Positions 25,494 to 37,170 of a DNA stretch of 64,000 nucleotides are shown here, in pieces. Source of the stretch: Earliella scabrosa (taxonomy: Eukaryota > Basidiomycota > Agaricomycetes > Polyporales > Polyporaceae); assembly GCA_022605405.1 (NCBI GenBank), contig JABYQQ010000037.1, positions 143,067-207,066 on the forward strand, in the 5' to 3' direction. The first letter of the stretch is position 1; every line of letters starts with the position of its first letter. Both the position numbers and the translations under genes were made by a program. Below the pieces are notes generated by a model. It did no database searches, had not been told where the DNA came from, and was given only the letters and a program-made list of their open reading frames with translations.

Positions 25494-25914
25494 TCGACAC
25501 GCCCCTACACAACGATGCAGCCGGGGGGCGAGTCAACGCGCAGTTGAGAGGAAGCAAGCGGAGACCGAGCACGAAAAACGCTGCATCCTCTCCTCCTCAA
25601 ACACACGGATATATGTGTCCTCTCAGCGTGCACCGCCCACGCTGCCGAACGGATACTTGCGCGAAGTGTTCCACCGCCCCCGCCGCGCTCCGCAAATTGC
25701 GCACCTCGCTTCGCGCACAGGTGAGTTTCAGACGAACGCTCGGGTCCTCGCGGGCACGGACCTGCGCTATGCACACCCACTAACCTCGCTCGCTAGGCTC
25801 GCCTCGACGGTCCGTCCACTCACTCGATATTGCTCGTCCCCGCGTGCGAGCTCACTCGAGCTCCGTCCGACTTCTCCGTCCCCACACGGCTGCTGCGCAT
25901 CGCAAACTGGGGCC

Positions 25915-26283
25915 GGGACGGGAGCGTGCAACATTGCTCCGCAATTTACGCTCGGGAGCCTCGCGACCTGCGTTCCGTCGGGTGCACATCCTGAGCATAC
26001 TGCATGACTGTCCGTGCAGCGCACTGCCAGGCGCGACACCAGCCTGAGGACCTCGCAAGACGGACGAGACGAAATGCGAGCTGTGGCGGGACGCTGGGCT
26101 GGGACGGGAGCGTGCGACGTCGCTCCACGATCTACGCTCGAGAGACCTGCGTTCCGTCAGGTGCACATGCCGAGCATGCTGCATGACTATGCGTGCAGCG
26201 CACTGCCAAGCGCGACACCAGCCCGAGGATCTTGCAAGACGGGCGAGACGAAATGCGAGCTGCCGCGGGACGGACGGCCACGT
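25915..26283. repeat. 186-bp tandem repeat, two copies
   Basis: The segment beginning gggacgggagcgtg at 25915 recurs at 26101 with scattered substitutions and includes ctgcgttccgtc and cgtgcagcgcactgcca landmarks. Unit B has the same two copies starting at 36749 and 36935, also 186 bp apart, with a deletion in the second copy. Confidence 0.85.
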
Positions 26284-26531
26284 TCCGTCACTCGGATGGG
26301 GTTGCGAATGACGAGACAGACGGCCACGTTCCGACACTCGGATGGGGTTGCGAATGACGAGACAGACGGCCACGTTCCGACACTCGGATGGGGTTGCGAA
26401 TGACGAGACAGACGGCCACGTTCCGACACTCGGATGGGGTTGCGAATGACGAGACAGACGGCCACGTTCCGACACTCGGATGGGGTTGCGAATGACGAGA
26501 CAGACGGCCACGTTCCGACACTCGGATGGGA
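26279..26531. repeat. 46-bp minisatellite, five full copies plus a partial one
   Basis: Copies start at 26279, 26325, 26371, 26417, 26463 and a partial one at 26509. The core is cggatggggttgcgaatgac. Copies 2-5 are identical; the first has gtc for gac. The matching site in unit B has one full copy plus a partial one, so copy number differs 5 to 1. Confidence 0.95.
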
Positions 26532-29500
26532 GTGGGTATGACGTCCGACGCCTCCCAGCTGAAGCGTCGAGGCCGGGCCACGATCGTGTAGACTGGTGAG
26601 CACCCTGTTTCACGTTAATGTTCGTCTCTGTCGACTCCGGGGCCGCACGATGTCGTGCATCTCGTTGTGATTTGTTGCGGGACGATTCAGGATCCTCAGG
26701 CGAAATTGGGCGGCGCGCGGAGGAGCAAAGAGCGGTCTTCACTCTCCGCACGCTTAGCCTCGCGGCGCTCCGCCTTCCCGTCTCTCGGGCCCGTCTTTCG
26801 CATCGCATGTGCGGATGATGGGCATGGGAGATCTGCGACCGTCTCGAGAGCATACGCAGGGTGGTGCACGACCACCCCATGCGCAGACTCGAAGGCTCGC
26901 AGACGGGCATGTCTGAGTATGCGTGCCCGTTCCAAGAGCATCCACAGTCTGGAGCTGCAGAGTCCAAACACCTCCTAAATCGCGAGTACGAGCCCGACGC
27001 ACGGCGGGTTGGCCGTGAGGACCCACATGAGACGGCTGTGCGTCATTGCGACGGGCTCGTGGCAGGCTCTGGGCCTGCATGAACGTACCCGCCATGCATT
27101 GTACGGCTCGCGAACGCCAGCGAGTCCCACATCAATAAGTATCGATCGTCGTACGCGGAACTTTCGACAGACTCGGGCCGTGCGCCTCGTCCTTTGTTCC
27201 CTGTAATGTCGGGCGCACGCACATTGCAGCGAAGCTGGGAGCATGCGGGGCTGGCCCCGTTCAGGGAAGTCGGGCGCAACGTACGAGCACGGAAGCAGGT
27301 CCGGGACTTGCACGTTCCTCGACGTCGACGCTGCTGGCTCAGACCCTCCGCTCGGGAGCCCGAGACCCGATGTCTGCGTATGCGGACGTAGCCCTGGGTC
27401 CCATGACTCGTGCGCATACCTCGGATCGCGCAGGGAAGGGTTCGCACTAATAACCCCCAATCCTAGATTCGTCTGGCGTCGACTGTCCATGCGATCCGAT
27501 CGACACCCCGTCTGGGCTTGCGAGCTTCGTAGAGCTCCGTCAACATCTCTTCCGCACGCTGAGCAGCACGGCGGCGTCTGGCACGACTCAAGGACGGGAC
27601 GTCTGCCGCTGTAAGCGTCGGTTTCGCGCAATCTGGGCACGGATCGCGGATGCGGACCCGAAGCTACACGCGGGACAACGCGCTGTGGGCAATGACGGGG
27701 GATGCGCCGCGCTGATCGTCGCATCGCCGGAGACGACTGTCTGCACGATGATGGCGGAGAGCCGGGACGTCCGCCGCCCTGAACGCGGTCCTCATACGAA
27801 GCCGAGCAAAGGTGCACGCACGCGCAAGCAGGACGACGTCGATCCGCCGTTCGACGTCTCGGACCGGTCGCGACTCAAGTTTCGGACACACAGGTGTGGC
27901 ACGAGCGATCGTTCGAGCACGCGAGGCTACGAGGATGCCTTGCAGAGCCGATAAATGAGGAGCGGCGGGTCAATGTATCGTCGACGGCCGTCCTTGCTGG
28001 ACGTCGAGACTCTGCTGCAGCGACGCGGTCCAGTGACGTCCGGACCATGCACGGCGATCCCCAACGAAGTCTCGCATCCGCACGCGGTCTCGGACGGGCT
28101 TAGGATGGCGGGCAGGAACACGAGGATGTCCTGCGCTCGAACAATGCGGTAAGCACCTCATTTCGTCTGAATACCTATGTCGACTAGTCCGTCTGTATCC
28201 GAATCCGAGCCCGTGGACATGGGACCTGTCGTCCTCGCTTGCTGTGGGAAGCCTGAGTCGCAACGCGAGATTGGGCGGCGTGCGGAATTGACGATAATGC
28301 TCATCATACACTATCCTCGCGCCGCGCTCCGTCCGCATGTGGTTCGTCCCAGTCCCGCTCCCGTCCTTTGTGTCGCATGTGCGATGCAGGCGCAGGAGAT
28401 CTTTGACCAGCTCTGTACATTCATCCCGTCAGACTGAGGTCTGAGACGAGCGCGGTGGGATGCCCGCCCGGGACGTGACTGCAGTCGTTCAGAAACCTCT
28501 GCAGAATTTCGTCGTGCCCCCTCATTTCATGCTTCACGCTTACAGACGACCCAGCTCTACGGAAGCTCGCTTCTGGGTGCGTCCTTGGCGTGCCTGCAAT
28601 GAGCCTAGTCGAAATCTGTTGAATGTCAATCAGCAAGTTGCGACAGGCTGCCGACTCCGCAGTGTGCAGGCAAATCTTGCGGGCGCACTCGGGCTCCCGC
28701 TCGTCATCCGTTCCTGCAGCGTCGGCGGAGCATTCCGTGAGGGTGGGACAGTCCAGACTAGCTGTCCTCGGTGTCAGAGACGTCAGGCGCACCACACGAG
28801 CACGCCATGGAGCAGGACTCGCTGAGTCGGGATGGACGAGCCGAGCTGCTGTAGACGGGGCCGAAATGTCCGCTTGCGAGGTTAAGAGAGAACGCTGAGC
28901 ATACGCCGGAATCACCGCACATCGTGTCGGCCGTCGGCTGCTTGAGGCGCGAGACTTCTCGAGTTTCTTTTCTTGCGCTTCCGCCTTTTTGGGTCGCCGT
29001 TGCGAGAGCGGCCAATCCTCGAGAATTGTACTGAGATTTCCATTCGGACAGGCAGGGTTGGAGAAAGCAGGTTATACGACTGCACCTGGTGCTTCTGTCT
29101 TCCTATGCTCGTGAGGGCCATCGACCGCGTGGTGCCCGCACGAGTCGAGAACCACAGGCCGCACCCAGTCCGCTATAGCAGGTTTGGCGTGAATTTGATT
29201 GCGTCGCGAACTACTATGTGACTATCGCTTTCAAGGAGCGACCTGACTAACACAGATCGTCCTTGCATCGTAAGCGGTGCATGATGTCGTCACGTTCGCG
29301 AGATCTGTCCTCCTGAACACAGTATGTGGCCGCGAATCTTGCCTGAAATGAGACTGTTACTGACCTCGTGATATGGTAGGAAGCACAACGGCTATGGGAC
29401 GCGATTGGCTCCTGGTTCTGCTGCGACCTGTTTCCGAGCCATGTACAGTAATCCTGCATAGCTGACGAAGGCAGGAATATTTGTGAAACCTGAAAGACCC

Positions 29501-29544
29501 CGATCTTGTCGACTGACCGACACAAGCCGACGGACAGCATTCGG

Positions 29545-29550
29545 TATAAA
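29545..29550 (+). promoter_or_regulatory. TATA box of the spacer gene, unit A
   Basis: The sequence tataaa lies 39 bp upstream of the ATG at 29589. This spacing suits that start better than the ATG at 29559, only 9 bp downstream. The element is conserved in unit B at 40180-40185. Confidence 0.55.
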
Positions 29551-29588
29551 ACAAGAAGATGCACACTGCAAGCTGCACGCCGCACAGC

Positions 29589-30437
29589 ATGGTGTCTACT
29601 CGTCCATCGCGTTCTCACCGACCGGACGTCACTCCTCTCAATCTCGCTCCCATGCATGCGCCTGTCAGGAAGGCGTGCTCTCACCCCTCGCACCCCGCTC
29701 GTCCTGCTCTCGCGCAGCCTCACCGGCATGGCCCGCTCCTGCCATCTCCTCTGCGCATCACATACACGGACGTTCGTCGCGGGAAGCTCGAATTCGTCCC
29801 AGGCCCCGCATTGTCCAAGCATGCGCTCTCACCCCAGCCGATAGCCCAGACCGAAGGGAGCGAGATTCAGCTCTACGCGACCGCTCACGGCGACATCCGG
29901 GGTAACATCCGTCGGCAGCTGAACGGTTTGGCCGGTACGAGTGTTTCTACCGTATCTACCGCTTCCCTTGGTTCCTGCTTCTCATCTTCCTCCGCCACAG
30001 CTTCCGCACTCAAAGACCCGGCCGCAAAAATGAAGTACACCGTCGATGAGTTCTACGACACATTTGTGGACCGGTATGAGCCCAAGCTTCTTCGTGGATG
30101 GACGAGGACGATCCCGTTTGTCAACCTGAGCGACAAGAAGATCAAGACTTGGCACCTGAAGCTGCTTCTCAAGCTTCTCGAGTCCGGGAAGATCGTCTTC
30201 TCCGACGCAACGGCTGACGAGCTGCGCGCGGTGCGAGCGTTCGGCAAGTCCATTGTGTGTCCTGGTACCGCGCCCATTTCATCCGCTCCACGCTTCGAGA
30301 ACCGCAACATCGGGCGACGCGCTTGCACACGCTTCAAACGGAATGGACCGAAGAGCGCAAAGGAGGTTCCCGAGGAGTGGGATGGGCCTTCGCGTGGCTT
30401 GGAGGATCCGTACGACCCTATTGAAGAGTCAGACTAG
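29589..30437 (+). CDS. Spacer gene, unit A: unknown 282-residue protein
   Basis: This is a single-exon ORF of 282 codons with a TATA box upstream; an alternative ATG at 29559 would add 10 residues. The first about 130 residues are low-complexity, rich in Ser, Pro and His. From about residue 135 the protein looks like a folded domain: MKYTVDEFYDTFVDRY, LLRGWTRTIPFVNLSDKK, then a Leu/Lys helix (TWHLKLLLKLLESGK) and a basic, proline-containing acidic end (EVPEEWDGP, DPYDPIEESD). I do not recognise the family. The copy in unit B differs by one residue here (Thr to Val in WTRxIPF). The change in character at residue 135 could mean that translation really starts at the ATG at 29991. Confidence 0.5.
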   Translation: MVSTRPSRSHRPDVTPLNLAPMHAPVRKACSHPSHPARPALAQPHRHGPLLPSPLRITYTDVRRGKLEFVPGPALSKHALSPQPIAQTEGSEIQLYATAHGDIRGNIRRQLNGLAGTSVSTVSTASLGSCFSSSSATASALKDPAAKMKYTVDEFYDTFVDRYEPKLLRGWTRTIPFVNLSDKKIKTWHLKLLLKLLESGKIVFSDATADELRAVRAFGKSIVCPGTAPISSAPRFENRNIGRRACTRFKRNGPKSAKEVPEEWDGPSRGLEDPYDPIEESD

Positions 30438-32978
30438 CTAGACGTCTCATCTTGTAGTCACTGTTCCGTCGTCCTCTGTAGTCCATCCGATATTGTGTGC
30501 ACTTGCTCAGGATACATAATTCTATCGGTTCAGATGTGTGGTTCTCTCATTGAGCCTAAGTATTTGGTGACGGTCCTCCTTGTGCTCATGATCGGAGGAA
30601 ATGAGCACCAGAACAAGCTCACATTGAGGGCGGATGCACGCAGGAATAGGAATTTGAGCAGCCAAATTTCTGCTGCACGCTTCAATATTTTGTCGTGCAC
30701 ACAGCACATAGCCGAGCATTAAACTATTGATACCCGTCGCCTTCTCCGCCTGTTCCATATGACACGGTTACTGTTTACGCACTGTTCGCACGCCTAGGGA
30801 GATCGCTTGTGGTGTGAAGGTCTGCACATTATTGTACACTACTCCGTCCTCCAGACATCGGGTCTAATCTCGCCCTCCTACTCTTGTACTCTCGCCATCT
30901 CGACGTCCCGGACGCGCAAGTGTCCCCGCTGCTTCTTTACGCATTTGCATCTCCCCTTCCGTGCAGACTACTGTCTTGCCTCAGGACGCCAGTATCCGCA
31001 CCGGCTTCCTCCCAAAACGGGTCTGTGCGTCGAGCGTCCTTCTGCAGCATGGTTAGTGTTGATGTACCCCTCGATTTGCCAAAGCTCACTTGCCCGTCGT
31101 GTCGTACTGCAGGGTCTCACAGACGACTCGGACTTGATGCATGCCCTTGCTAGGACCCGCCTCCACCGCGTTCTCCCCCCAATTTGCACCCAGATGCGAC
31201 GAGGCCCGCAGCGCGTCACAACGCTGCCCTGGCACTCACTCCTCGGGCGTCCCTCTCTCACGACACACGACACACCTTGCAAGACGCGCAGCACCGTAAC
31301 ACCACCTCGAACACCGCCGTGTCGTGGGTCTACGGCTGGCTAGCCACACGTTGGGTAGAATGCACGGTATGTGAGTACCCTCGGCTCATCTGTTCGGCTC
31401 CAGTGCTCAAGATGTGCTCCAGACGGCAGCGCACTGTGCGGTTCTTACCGTGGCCGTACACGACACAAAAATTGCGGCTGCAGCTTAGTGGTGCTTGGAG
31501 GAAACCACACTTCCGGACGACCTCTGAGTCACGCCGCCAGACTCCAACCTTACGCTCCAGGCTCCCGGACAGCCTCGCACTCCTGGACAACCTCGCACTC
31601 CTGGACAACCTCGTGCTCCCGGACAGCTTCACGCTCCCGGATGGCCTCACACTCCCAGACAGCCTCATGTTCCCGGACAGCTTCACGCTCCCGGATGACC
31701 TCACGCAGGCTCCCAGGTGTGTCTTACCACATGGCTCGCTCACAGACATCGAGACGCCAGAGCATGCCGTCCCGCGTGGTGGAACTCACCTGGAAGCTTC
31801 ATGTTCGTCTCGATGACTTACCTGATGCGGAGATGCTATCTCCTACCTATGGTGAGGCCGCGGGTTCATCAGCATGCGACGGAGACTGACACACGACCGA
31901 CCGTGCCTCCGGATCCATGGTGGTGCAAGCCTACATCCGCTGAGGTGCCAACACTGTAGCCGAGATGCACCTCCAGTGCGGTGCGTTCGCTCGCGCCCCT
32001 GTTTCGTGAATGTCTGTGCTAACGAGCAGTGCAGCCCTAGGTGGGCTTATTCGGTTATGCCGTCCGGATAGTGCACGTCGTTCTCTGTCGTGTCCCGGGG
32101 CATACAAGTATCTTGCGGTCCCCCGCACGTCTGCCAGAGTTGTGCCTCAGTGCTCACATCCCAGCTCCGCGTCGTTGAGGACCAGGTGTCGGGTAGTGCC
32201 CGGAGACGGTCCTAGCGTCAACTCGGCGCAGGTGCGCGCGCGAGTGCAGAGTGACGACGGAGAGAGATGGTGGGAGGAGACAAGACGCGTCGGTGGCGGA
32301 GGACCGCTAAGTGCGTCATAGGCGCTCTCGGTACCGGAGGCTCGGAGCGGCAAGTTGTCGCATAGTACCGTAGTATGTGCGTACTTGGTGTCTGCAATGC
32401 ATGTCCGTATCTCTGCGTCCTCAATTCCTGCGCGCGCGTCGGCCAAGTGCGGCTGTATATATTCTTACTGGAGTCCGTAGTCTGGCTCTGTACGACACGA
32501 CGATTAATTTGTGCCGCTCGACGCCGTTGAGCCGGCAGTGCACATCCGGGGCTCTCAGCAATCCGTCTGCTGGTTACGAGAGCAAGTATTCTGGAGTCGC
32601 ACACGAGAATCGCTCTGCTGAGCCCTCTCGTCCTCGCCCGTCCCTGCGGAGCGGTCAGGAGCAGTCCCCATGCCGTGCAGAATGCCGCCTCGTACGCATG
32701 CCGCTATGTCCCCCTCCTCGTACTCAGTTATACCCCCGCAGCCCCGTACTCAATTATACCCCCTCAAACCACCCTAAGGCATTTGATCGATCCGGGAGAT
32801 CTTGCTCGACCGTCGCGCTCGCTTCCTCTAGCCGTGTCGCACCACCCGCCGACATCCAAGTCTCACTCGGACTCGGCCTCTCCACGTCTCCTCGCCGTCC
32901 CTCCCGCATGCCTTTACACATCATCGTCACACACACTTTACGAGTCCTCAGAGGCACCACACGCTTCAGCAATATTTA
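30438..32978. other. Spacer of unit A, distal part
   Basis: This segment runs from the spacer gene to the 3' end of truncated copy B. It contains an 18-bp minisatellite (31562-31705). A long open frame seen in the unit B counterpart (41442-42380) is broken here by a one-base difference in a C run near 31180, which argues against coding. I recognise no gene. Confidence 0.45.
31562..31705. repeat. 18-bp minisatellite, eight copies
   Basis: Eight imperfect 18-bp units of the form ctcccggacagcctcrca run head to tail and encode hexapeptides such as LPDSLA, LLDNLA, LPDSFT and LPDGLT in one frame. Unit B has nine copies (42198-42359); the extra copy is a second LPDGLT unit. Confidence 0.9.
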
Positions 32979-32980
32979 TT
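32975..32980 (-). terminator. Candidate poly(A) signal of truncated neurofibromin copy B
   Basis: AATAAA on the minus strand overlaps the TAA stop codon of copy B. Copy C lacks it at the same place. Fungal poly(A) signals are loose, so this is suggestive only. Confidence 0.35.
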
Positions 32981-35025
32981 AAGTCTGGGCATTCACATTC
33001 TTCATAACATACAACAACGTCGGGCACATGTTCGTGCACAGTAGACATGCGTGAGGATGGGAAGTGTAGACAGCGAGAGCACGACTAACCTTCATCCACT
33101 TCAGCAGCACCACCTACCGTCAACGCCACCCGAGTCTACATGAGATGAGCGGTCAACGCACCTTGAGCTCATGTGCTATGTCGAACGCCGTAGAAATCAG
33201 GGGCGCCTCATTCTCGCTGTCCGCATGGGGGCGGACGCGGGACGCTGCTCGGCAGATGTCGACCGCGCAGACGATGGCAACTTCCGAGTACTTCGAGGCG
33301 TAGGGAAGGTTCCGGATGATGAGATCGGTGATATTGCGGTCCTGCTTAGACAAGTCAGACGAGGGTACTGCGGGACTCCAAACACGTTAATAACACACTT
33401 TGCGGTAAGGACCTTTGTGACCCAGGGCGCTCTCAAACTCCCCCTTCAAACGATCGTGGCTGATACAAAGCAGCACAGCGAGCGTCGGCCACGCGCCAGC
33501 CTTGTCCCTTGAGTTCTCCTGCAAGTCAAAGAGGAGATCGAAGACCCGCTCGGGGGCGCCTTCGAGACGGCGGTGATATTGGAGAGCGTCGTTGTACTCG
33601 TCAGGACAGAGCTCGATCCAATTCCAGATTGCCGTACGAAGGGCGATCGAGACCGGGATCTGCGCGTCCTTCTTGAGGTTCATGAGAAGGGAAGATAGCT
33701 CTGTGACGAGATCAGCCAATATGAATATGAACGCGGGGTATGATGCCGATAGCAACGTACCTTGCAACGATTGGACGAGCTTCGACCGGTCCAAAGCGCT
33801 GTAAGTGATCAACTGGAGGTCAACGGTGTCTGGCTCCGGCTCTGCCGAGCTAGCGAGGGTGTGTATCCGTTGCCGTATCCTACTCAGGACAACGGCCCAA
33901 TTGGACGCGGACAAATGGTACACTATTCGTCCGGTGTACTTGGCGATGGAAGAGTGCAACGACAGCACCGACTTCGCGACAAGGAAAGACGTCTTCTCAT
34001 ATGCCACCGAATGTTGCGGTAGTCGACTGGATATCGAACTGGTCACTCCGGCGGAGTTGAGGGATGTTGATGACGGGTGCTTGGCGCGGTTCATGGACCG
34101 CGGCGGCGCACCTGAAACGATGGGCGGAGGGAGCGTCACTAACGCTTCGTCGGTCACGCTGAACTCGTGAGACTCGACGGACTCGAAGTCCTGGAATGAT
34201 GCATCGAAGCTCATGCTTGCGGCCGATGTGAGACGGTGTTTCCGCGGCGCGGCCTGTCGGAGTAGGAGAACCATGACACTGATGATATAACGCGCACAGT
34301 TGTCGTCAAGGGCGGGCGGCTCGACCAACGTGGCGGAATTCGATAGCTGTTCGGAGGACGCGTGGCGGCCGCGTCCGGGAGTAGGAACGGATGTGTCTGG
34401 GGTCGTGGGCTTTGAGCCTGCACCACGCTTGCTTCCGGGAGAGTTGGGTCGCGTCTCTTCTGCGCGTGACCCCCAACGGGATGCCATGGCAAGAGAGAGG
34501 ACCTTCAGGAGGAACAGTTGGGACTGGAGGATGTCGATCCCGCGGAAGCCTGCGCTCTCGATTTGCTGCGAGACGCTTAGATAGCAGCGAAGACAAGACA
34601 GAATGCGACGTACCTTCGCCAGCTTGTCCAACTGCTCCGTCAATGCTAGTGATATCATGTCGAGCGAATCCCGAGACAAGTCCACCAAAGCTTCGACTGT
34701 CTGCTGCATTGCATCATCCGCCTCCAACTCCGTAAGCGATATCCCCGAATTACATGGAAGCTGTGTGGATTTGTTGAGACACACATCGACCGTGAACGGT
34801 AGACCATAACACGAGAACGCGTACCTTGTTTTTAAGCCTGTTTATGAGGACTTGCACTACTTTTTGCTGGGGGGATGCGGGGATGTTTGTCGAGGACGCA
34901 TACGGCAGATTGGATGGCTGTACGATAGGAGATTGAGCCGATATGCTGTGATTGGAACCATTGCTCCTGTGAACACGAGAGGTGCTCGCGATGTTGTGAC
35001 TGGCGGAAGCACGCCGTGCGGGCAT
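32979..35025 (-). CDS. Truncated neurofibromin duplicate, unit B (no GAP domain)
   Basis: This is a duplicate of the first five neurofibromin exons and the first 24 nt of exon six. All splice sites correspond to those of the full gene, and the encoded residues 1-546 look identical to it. Exon six starts at 33113 after a shortened intron (48 nt, acceptor GGTAG), reads VVLLKWMK, then crosses the duplication breakpoint. It continues in frame for 36 residues (VSRALAVYTSHPHAC onwards) to TAA at 32979, for a predicted 590 aa. It lacks the RasGAP, Sec14 and PH parts. If expressed, it could bind or titrate neurofibromin partners through the HEAT-like N-terminus (inference). It may equally be a transcribed pseudogene. 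Confidence 0.65.
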
Positions 35026-37101
35026 TGCTCATGAACCGCCGTGTATCCGGACACGAGATGGGGAGATATGGGGGAGCAGAGACCCGAGTTACGAGTAGGA
35101 AGTGTGCGGGAGAGAGAGGGATGGGAGGAAGAGCCTCTGTCGACTGCACCGAGCAGTGCGCGAGACTTGTCCAGGGCAGCGACTCCGAGCGACTTCCAAT
35201 CGCACGGCGTTACCCGCTTACGTATGCACCCAGTTAGGCAGTTCCTGCGGTTCTCCCGGGTTCTCCTCGGCAAAGGACGCTAGATTGACGCCACCGCTCG
35301 CCCCTCGATGCCGCCGCTCGACGCATCCGTGTTCTCGACTCGCCGTGTCATCGTCTGAGTCTGACTCTGTCGAGGTGTGCAATGCGATGGCCCCCTCGAG
35401 GGGCCGGGCTTCCCGATCGCGCGCGGACGCAGTCCGCGTTCTCCTCCAGACGAGCACTCGCACTCGACACGGACTGTCCGATGTCGATGGACCGCCGTCT
35501 GCGTCCCCAGCGCACGCGTACGCTCGACCACTGCCCGCCCTCTTCAGCTCACCAAGGGCACGCTCCATGCGCATCCCTCCCACGCATGCACACGCACCCA
35601 GTCGGCCGTCCTCTCGCTCTGCGCCGCCCGGAGTGCTCTCCTCTCACTCGCATCGCTCCTCGCCGCCTTCTGCAACAGCGGCTGTGCCGTCCCCGCCATT
35701 GTCCATGGCACCGTCCGCTCCCTGCTGTGCTCCGCCAGCTCTGCGTCTCATTGCGACTCCCGCCGCGCTCTGCGCATACAGCCCATGCATACAGCCAGCT
35801 ACCTACATCCATCCCCGACCTGCGACGCTTCTCCGGCCTCCCTCCGCAGGCGCCCGACTCCCGTTTGCGCACACGCGCGCCCCAGTCCTGCGCTCCCCTG
35901 CAGTACCCTCCTCGCCCTCGTCGGTGAGGTTCGTGTCCGTGGTGCGCCCTGCTGCTCGATGGGATCGAGCCGATTACTGACGTTGTTCATGCCAGTTCCC
36001 CCGCTCGAGAGCTGCACGTCTCGAGTCTGAACCGCCGGCGTGTTCATCCGACACGGGCAGCTCGTCAACAAGCGACGTCCAGCCGTTCTGCGGGCACGGT
36101 CACCGTTCCTGCAGGACGTGTCTGCACGACGACCGCCCTTTGCTCTGGTCGTCCGCACTCGACCCAGCACGCCCTGCAGACAAGCTCACACCGCGATCAG
36201 CGGTCAGCAAAACCGCACTCGAGACTCACCTCCGCTGTCTCCCACCGCGGATGGCGACAGCGACGGCGATGGCAAACACGACGGCGATGGCACATACGAC
36301 GGCGACGGCGACGGCGGGCACCACGGCTCGACACGCCCCTACACAACGATGCAGCCGGGGGGCGAGTCAACGCGCAGTTGAGAGGAAGCAAGCGGAGACC
36401 GAGCACGAAAAACGCTGCATCCTCTCCTCCTCAAACACACGGATATATGTGTCCTCTCAGCGTGCACCGCCCACGCTGCCGAACGGATACTTACGCGAAG
36501 TGTTCCGCCGCCCCCGCCGCGCTCCGCAAATTGCGCACCTCGCTTCGCGCACAGGTGAGTTTCAGACGAACGCTCGGGTCCTCGCGGGCACGGACCTGCG
36601 CTATGCACACCCACTAACCTCGCTCGCTAGGCTCGCCTCGACGGTCCGTCCACTCACTCGATATTGCTCGTCCCCGCGTGCGAGCTCACTCGAGCTCCGT
36701 CCGACTTCTCCGTCCCCACACGGCTGCTGCGCATCGCAAACTGGGGCCGGGACGGGAGCGTGCAACATTGCTCCGCAATTTACGCTCGGGAGCCTCGCGA
36801 CCTGCGTTCCGTCGGGTGCACATCCTGAGCATACTGCATGACTGTCCGTGCAGCGCACTGCCAGGCGCGACACCAGCCTGAGGACCTCGCAAGACGGACG
36901 AGACGAAGTACGAGCTGTGGCGGGACGCTGGGCTGGGACGGGAGCGTGCGACGTAGCTCCACGATCTACGCTCGAGAGACCTGCGTTCCGTCAGGTGCAC
37001 AGGCCGAGCATACTGCGTGCAGCGCACTGCCAAGCGCGACACCAGCCCGAGGATCCTGCAAGACGGGCGAGACGAAATGCGAGCTGCCGCGGGACGGACG
37101 G

Positions 37102-37170
37102 CCACGTTCCGTCACTCGGATGGGGTTGCGAATGACGAGACAGACGGCCACGTTCCGACACTCGGATGGG
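37102..37170. repeat. 46-bp minisatellite, contracted allele in unit B
   Basis: One full 46-bp copy starts at 37102, followed by a partial copy at 37148, at the same position as the five-copy array of unit A. Confidence 0.9.

Larger units (their letters stand above)
24192..29588. other. Spacer of unit A: neurofibromin 5' flank and non-coding repeat-rich DNA
   Basis: The first 260 bp (to about 24451) are common to all three neurofibromin 5' copies and are the best candidate for a shared core promoter. Beyond that the DNA is GC-rich with long open frames on both strands, but composition (Arg/Ser/Pro/His-rich in every frame) and the overlap of frames on both strands suggest chance ORFs. It contains a GGCGAC-type microsatellite, a 186-bp tandem repeat and a 46-bp minisatellite, listed separately. 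I saw no reverse transcriptase, transposase or helicase signature. Confidence 0.5.
22245..33087. repeat. Tandem segmental unit A (about 10.8 kb)
   Basis: The first unit of a tandem array consists of the 5' part of the neurofibromin gene (22245-24191), a common upstream segment of about 260 bp and a long spacer to 33087. Homology to unit B begins abruptly inside the sixth neurofibromin exon, at the segment encoding LLKWTK. From about 22740 to 25200 units A and B look identical; between 22245 and 22740 they differ at roughly twenty sites. Confidence 0.9.

Noticed and set aside
26279..26531. CRISPR-like direct repeats
   Set aside because: The 46-bp copies are head to tail with no unique spacers, and this is a eukaryotic genome.
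25852..26967. 371-codon minus-strand frame
   Set aside because: Most of its length reads through the 46-bp minisatellite; the B counterpart shrinks to separate short frames.
24450..33087. LTR retrotransposon, DNA transposon or Helitron as source of the spacer
   Set aside because: I found no reverse transcriptase, integrase, transposase or Rep/helicase motif, no long terminal repeats and no clear target-site duplications. A Helitron capture cannot be excluded but has no support.
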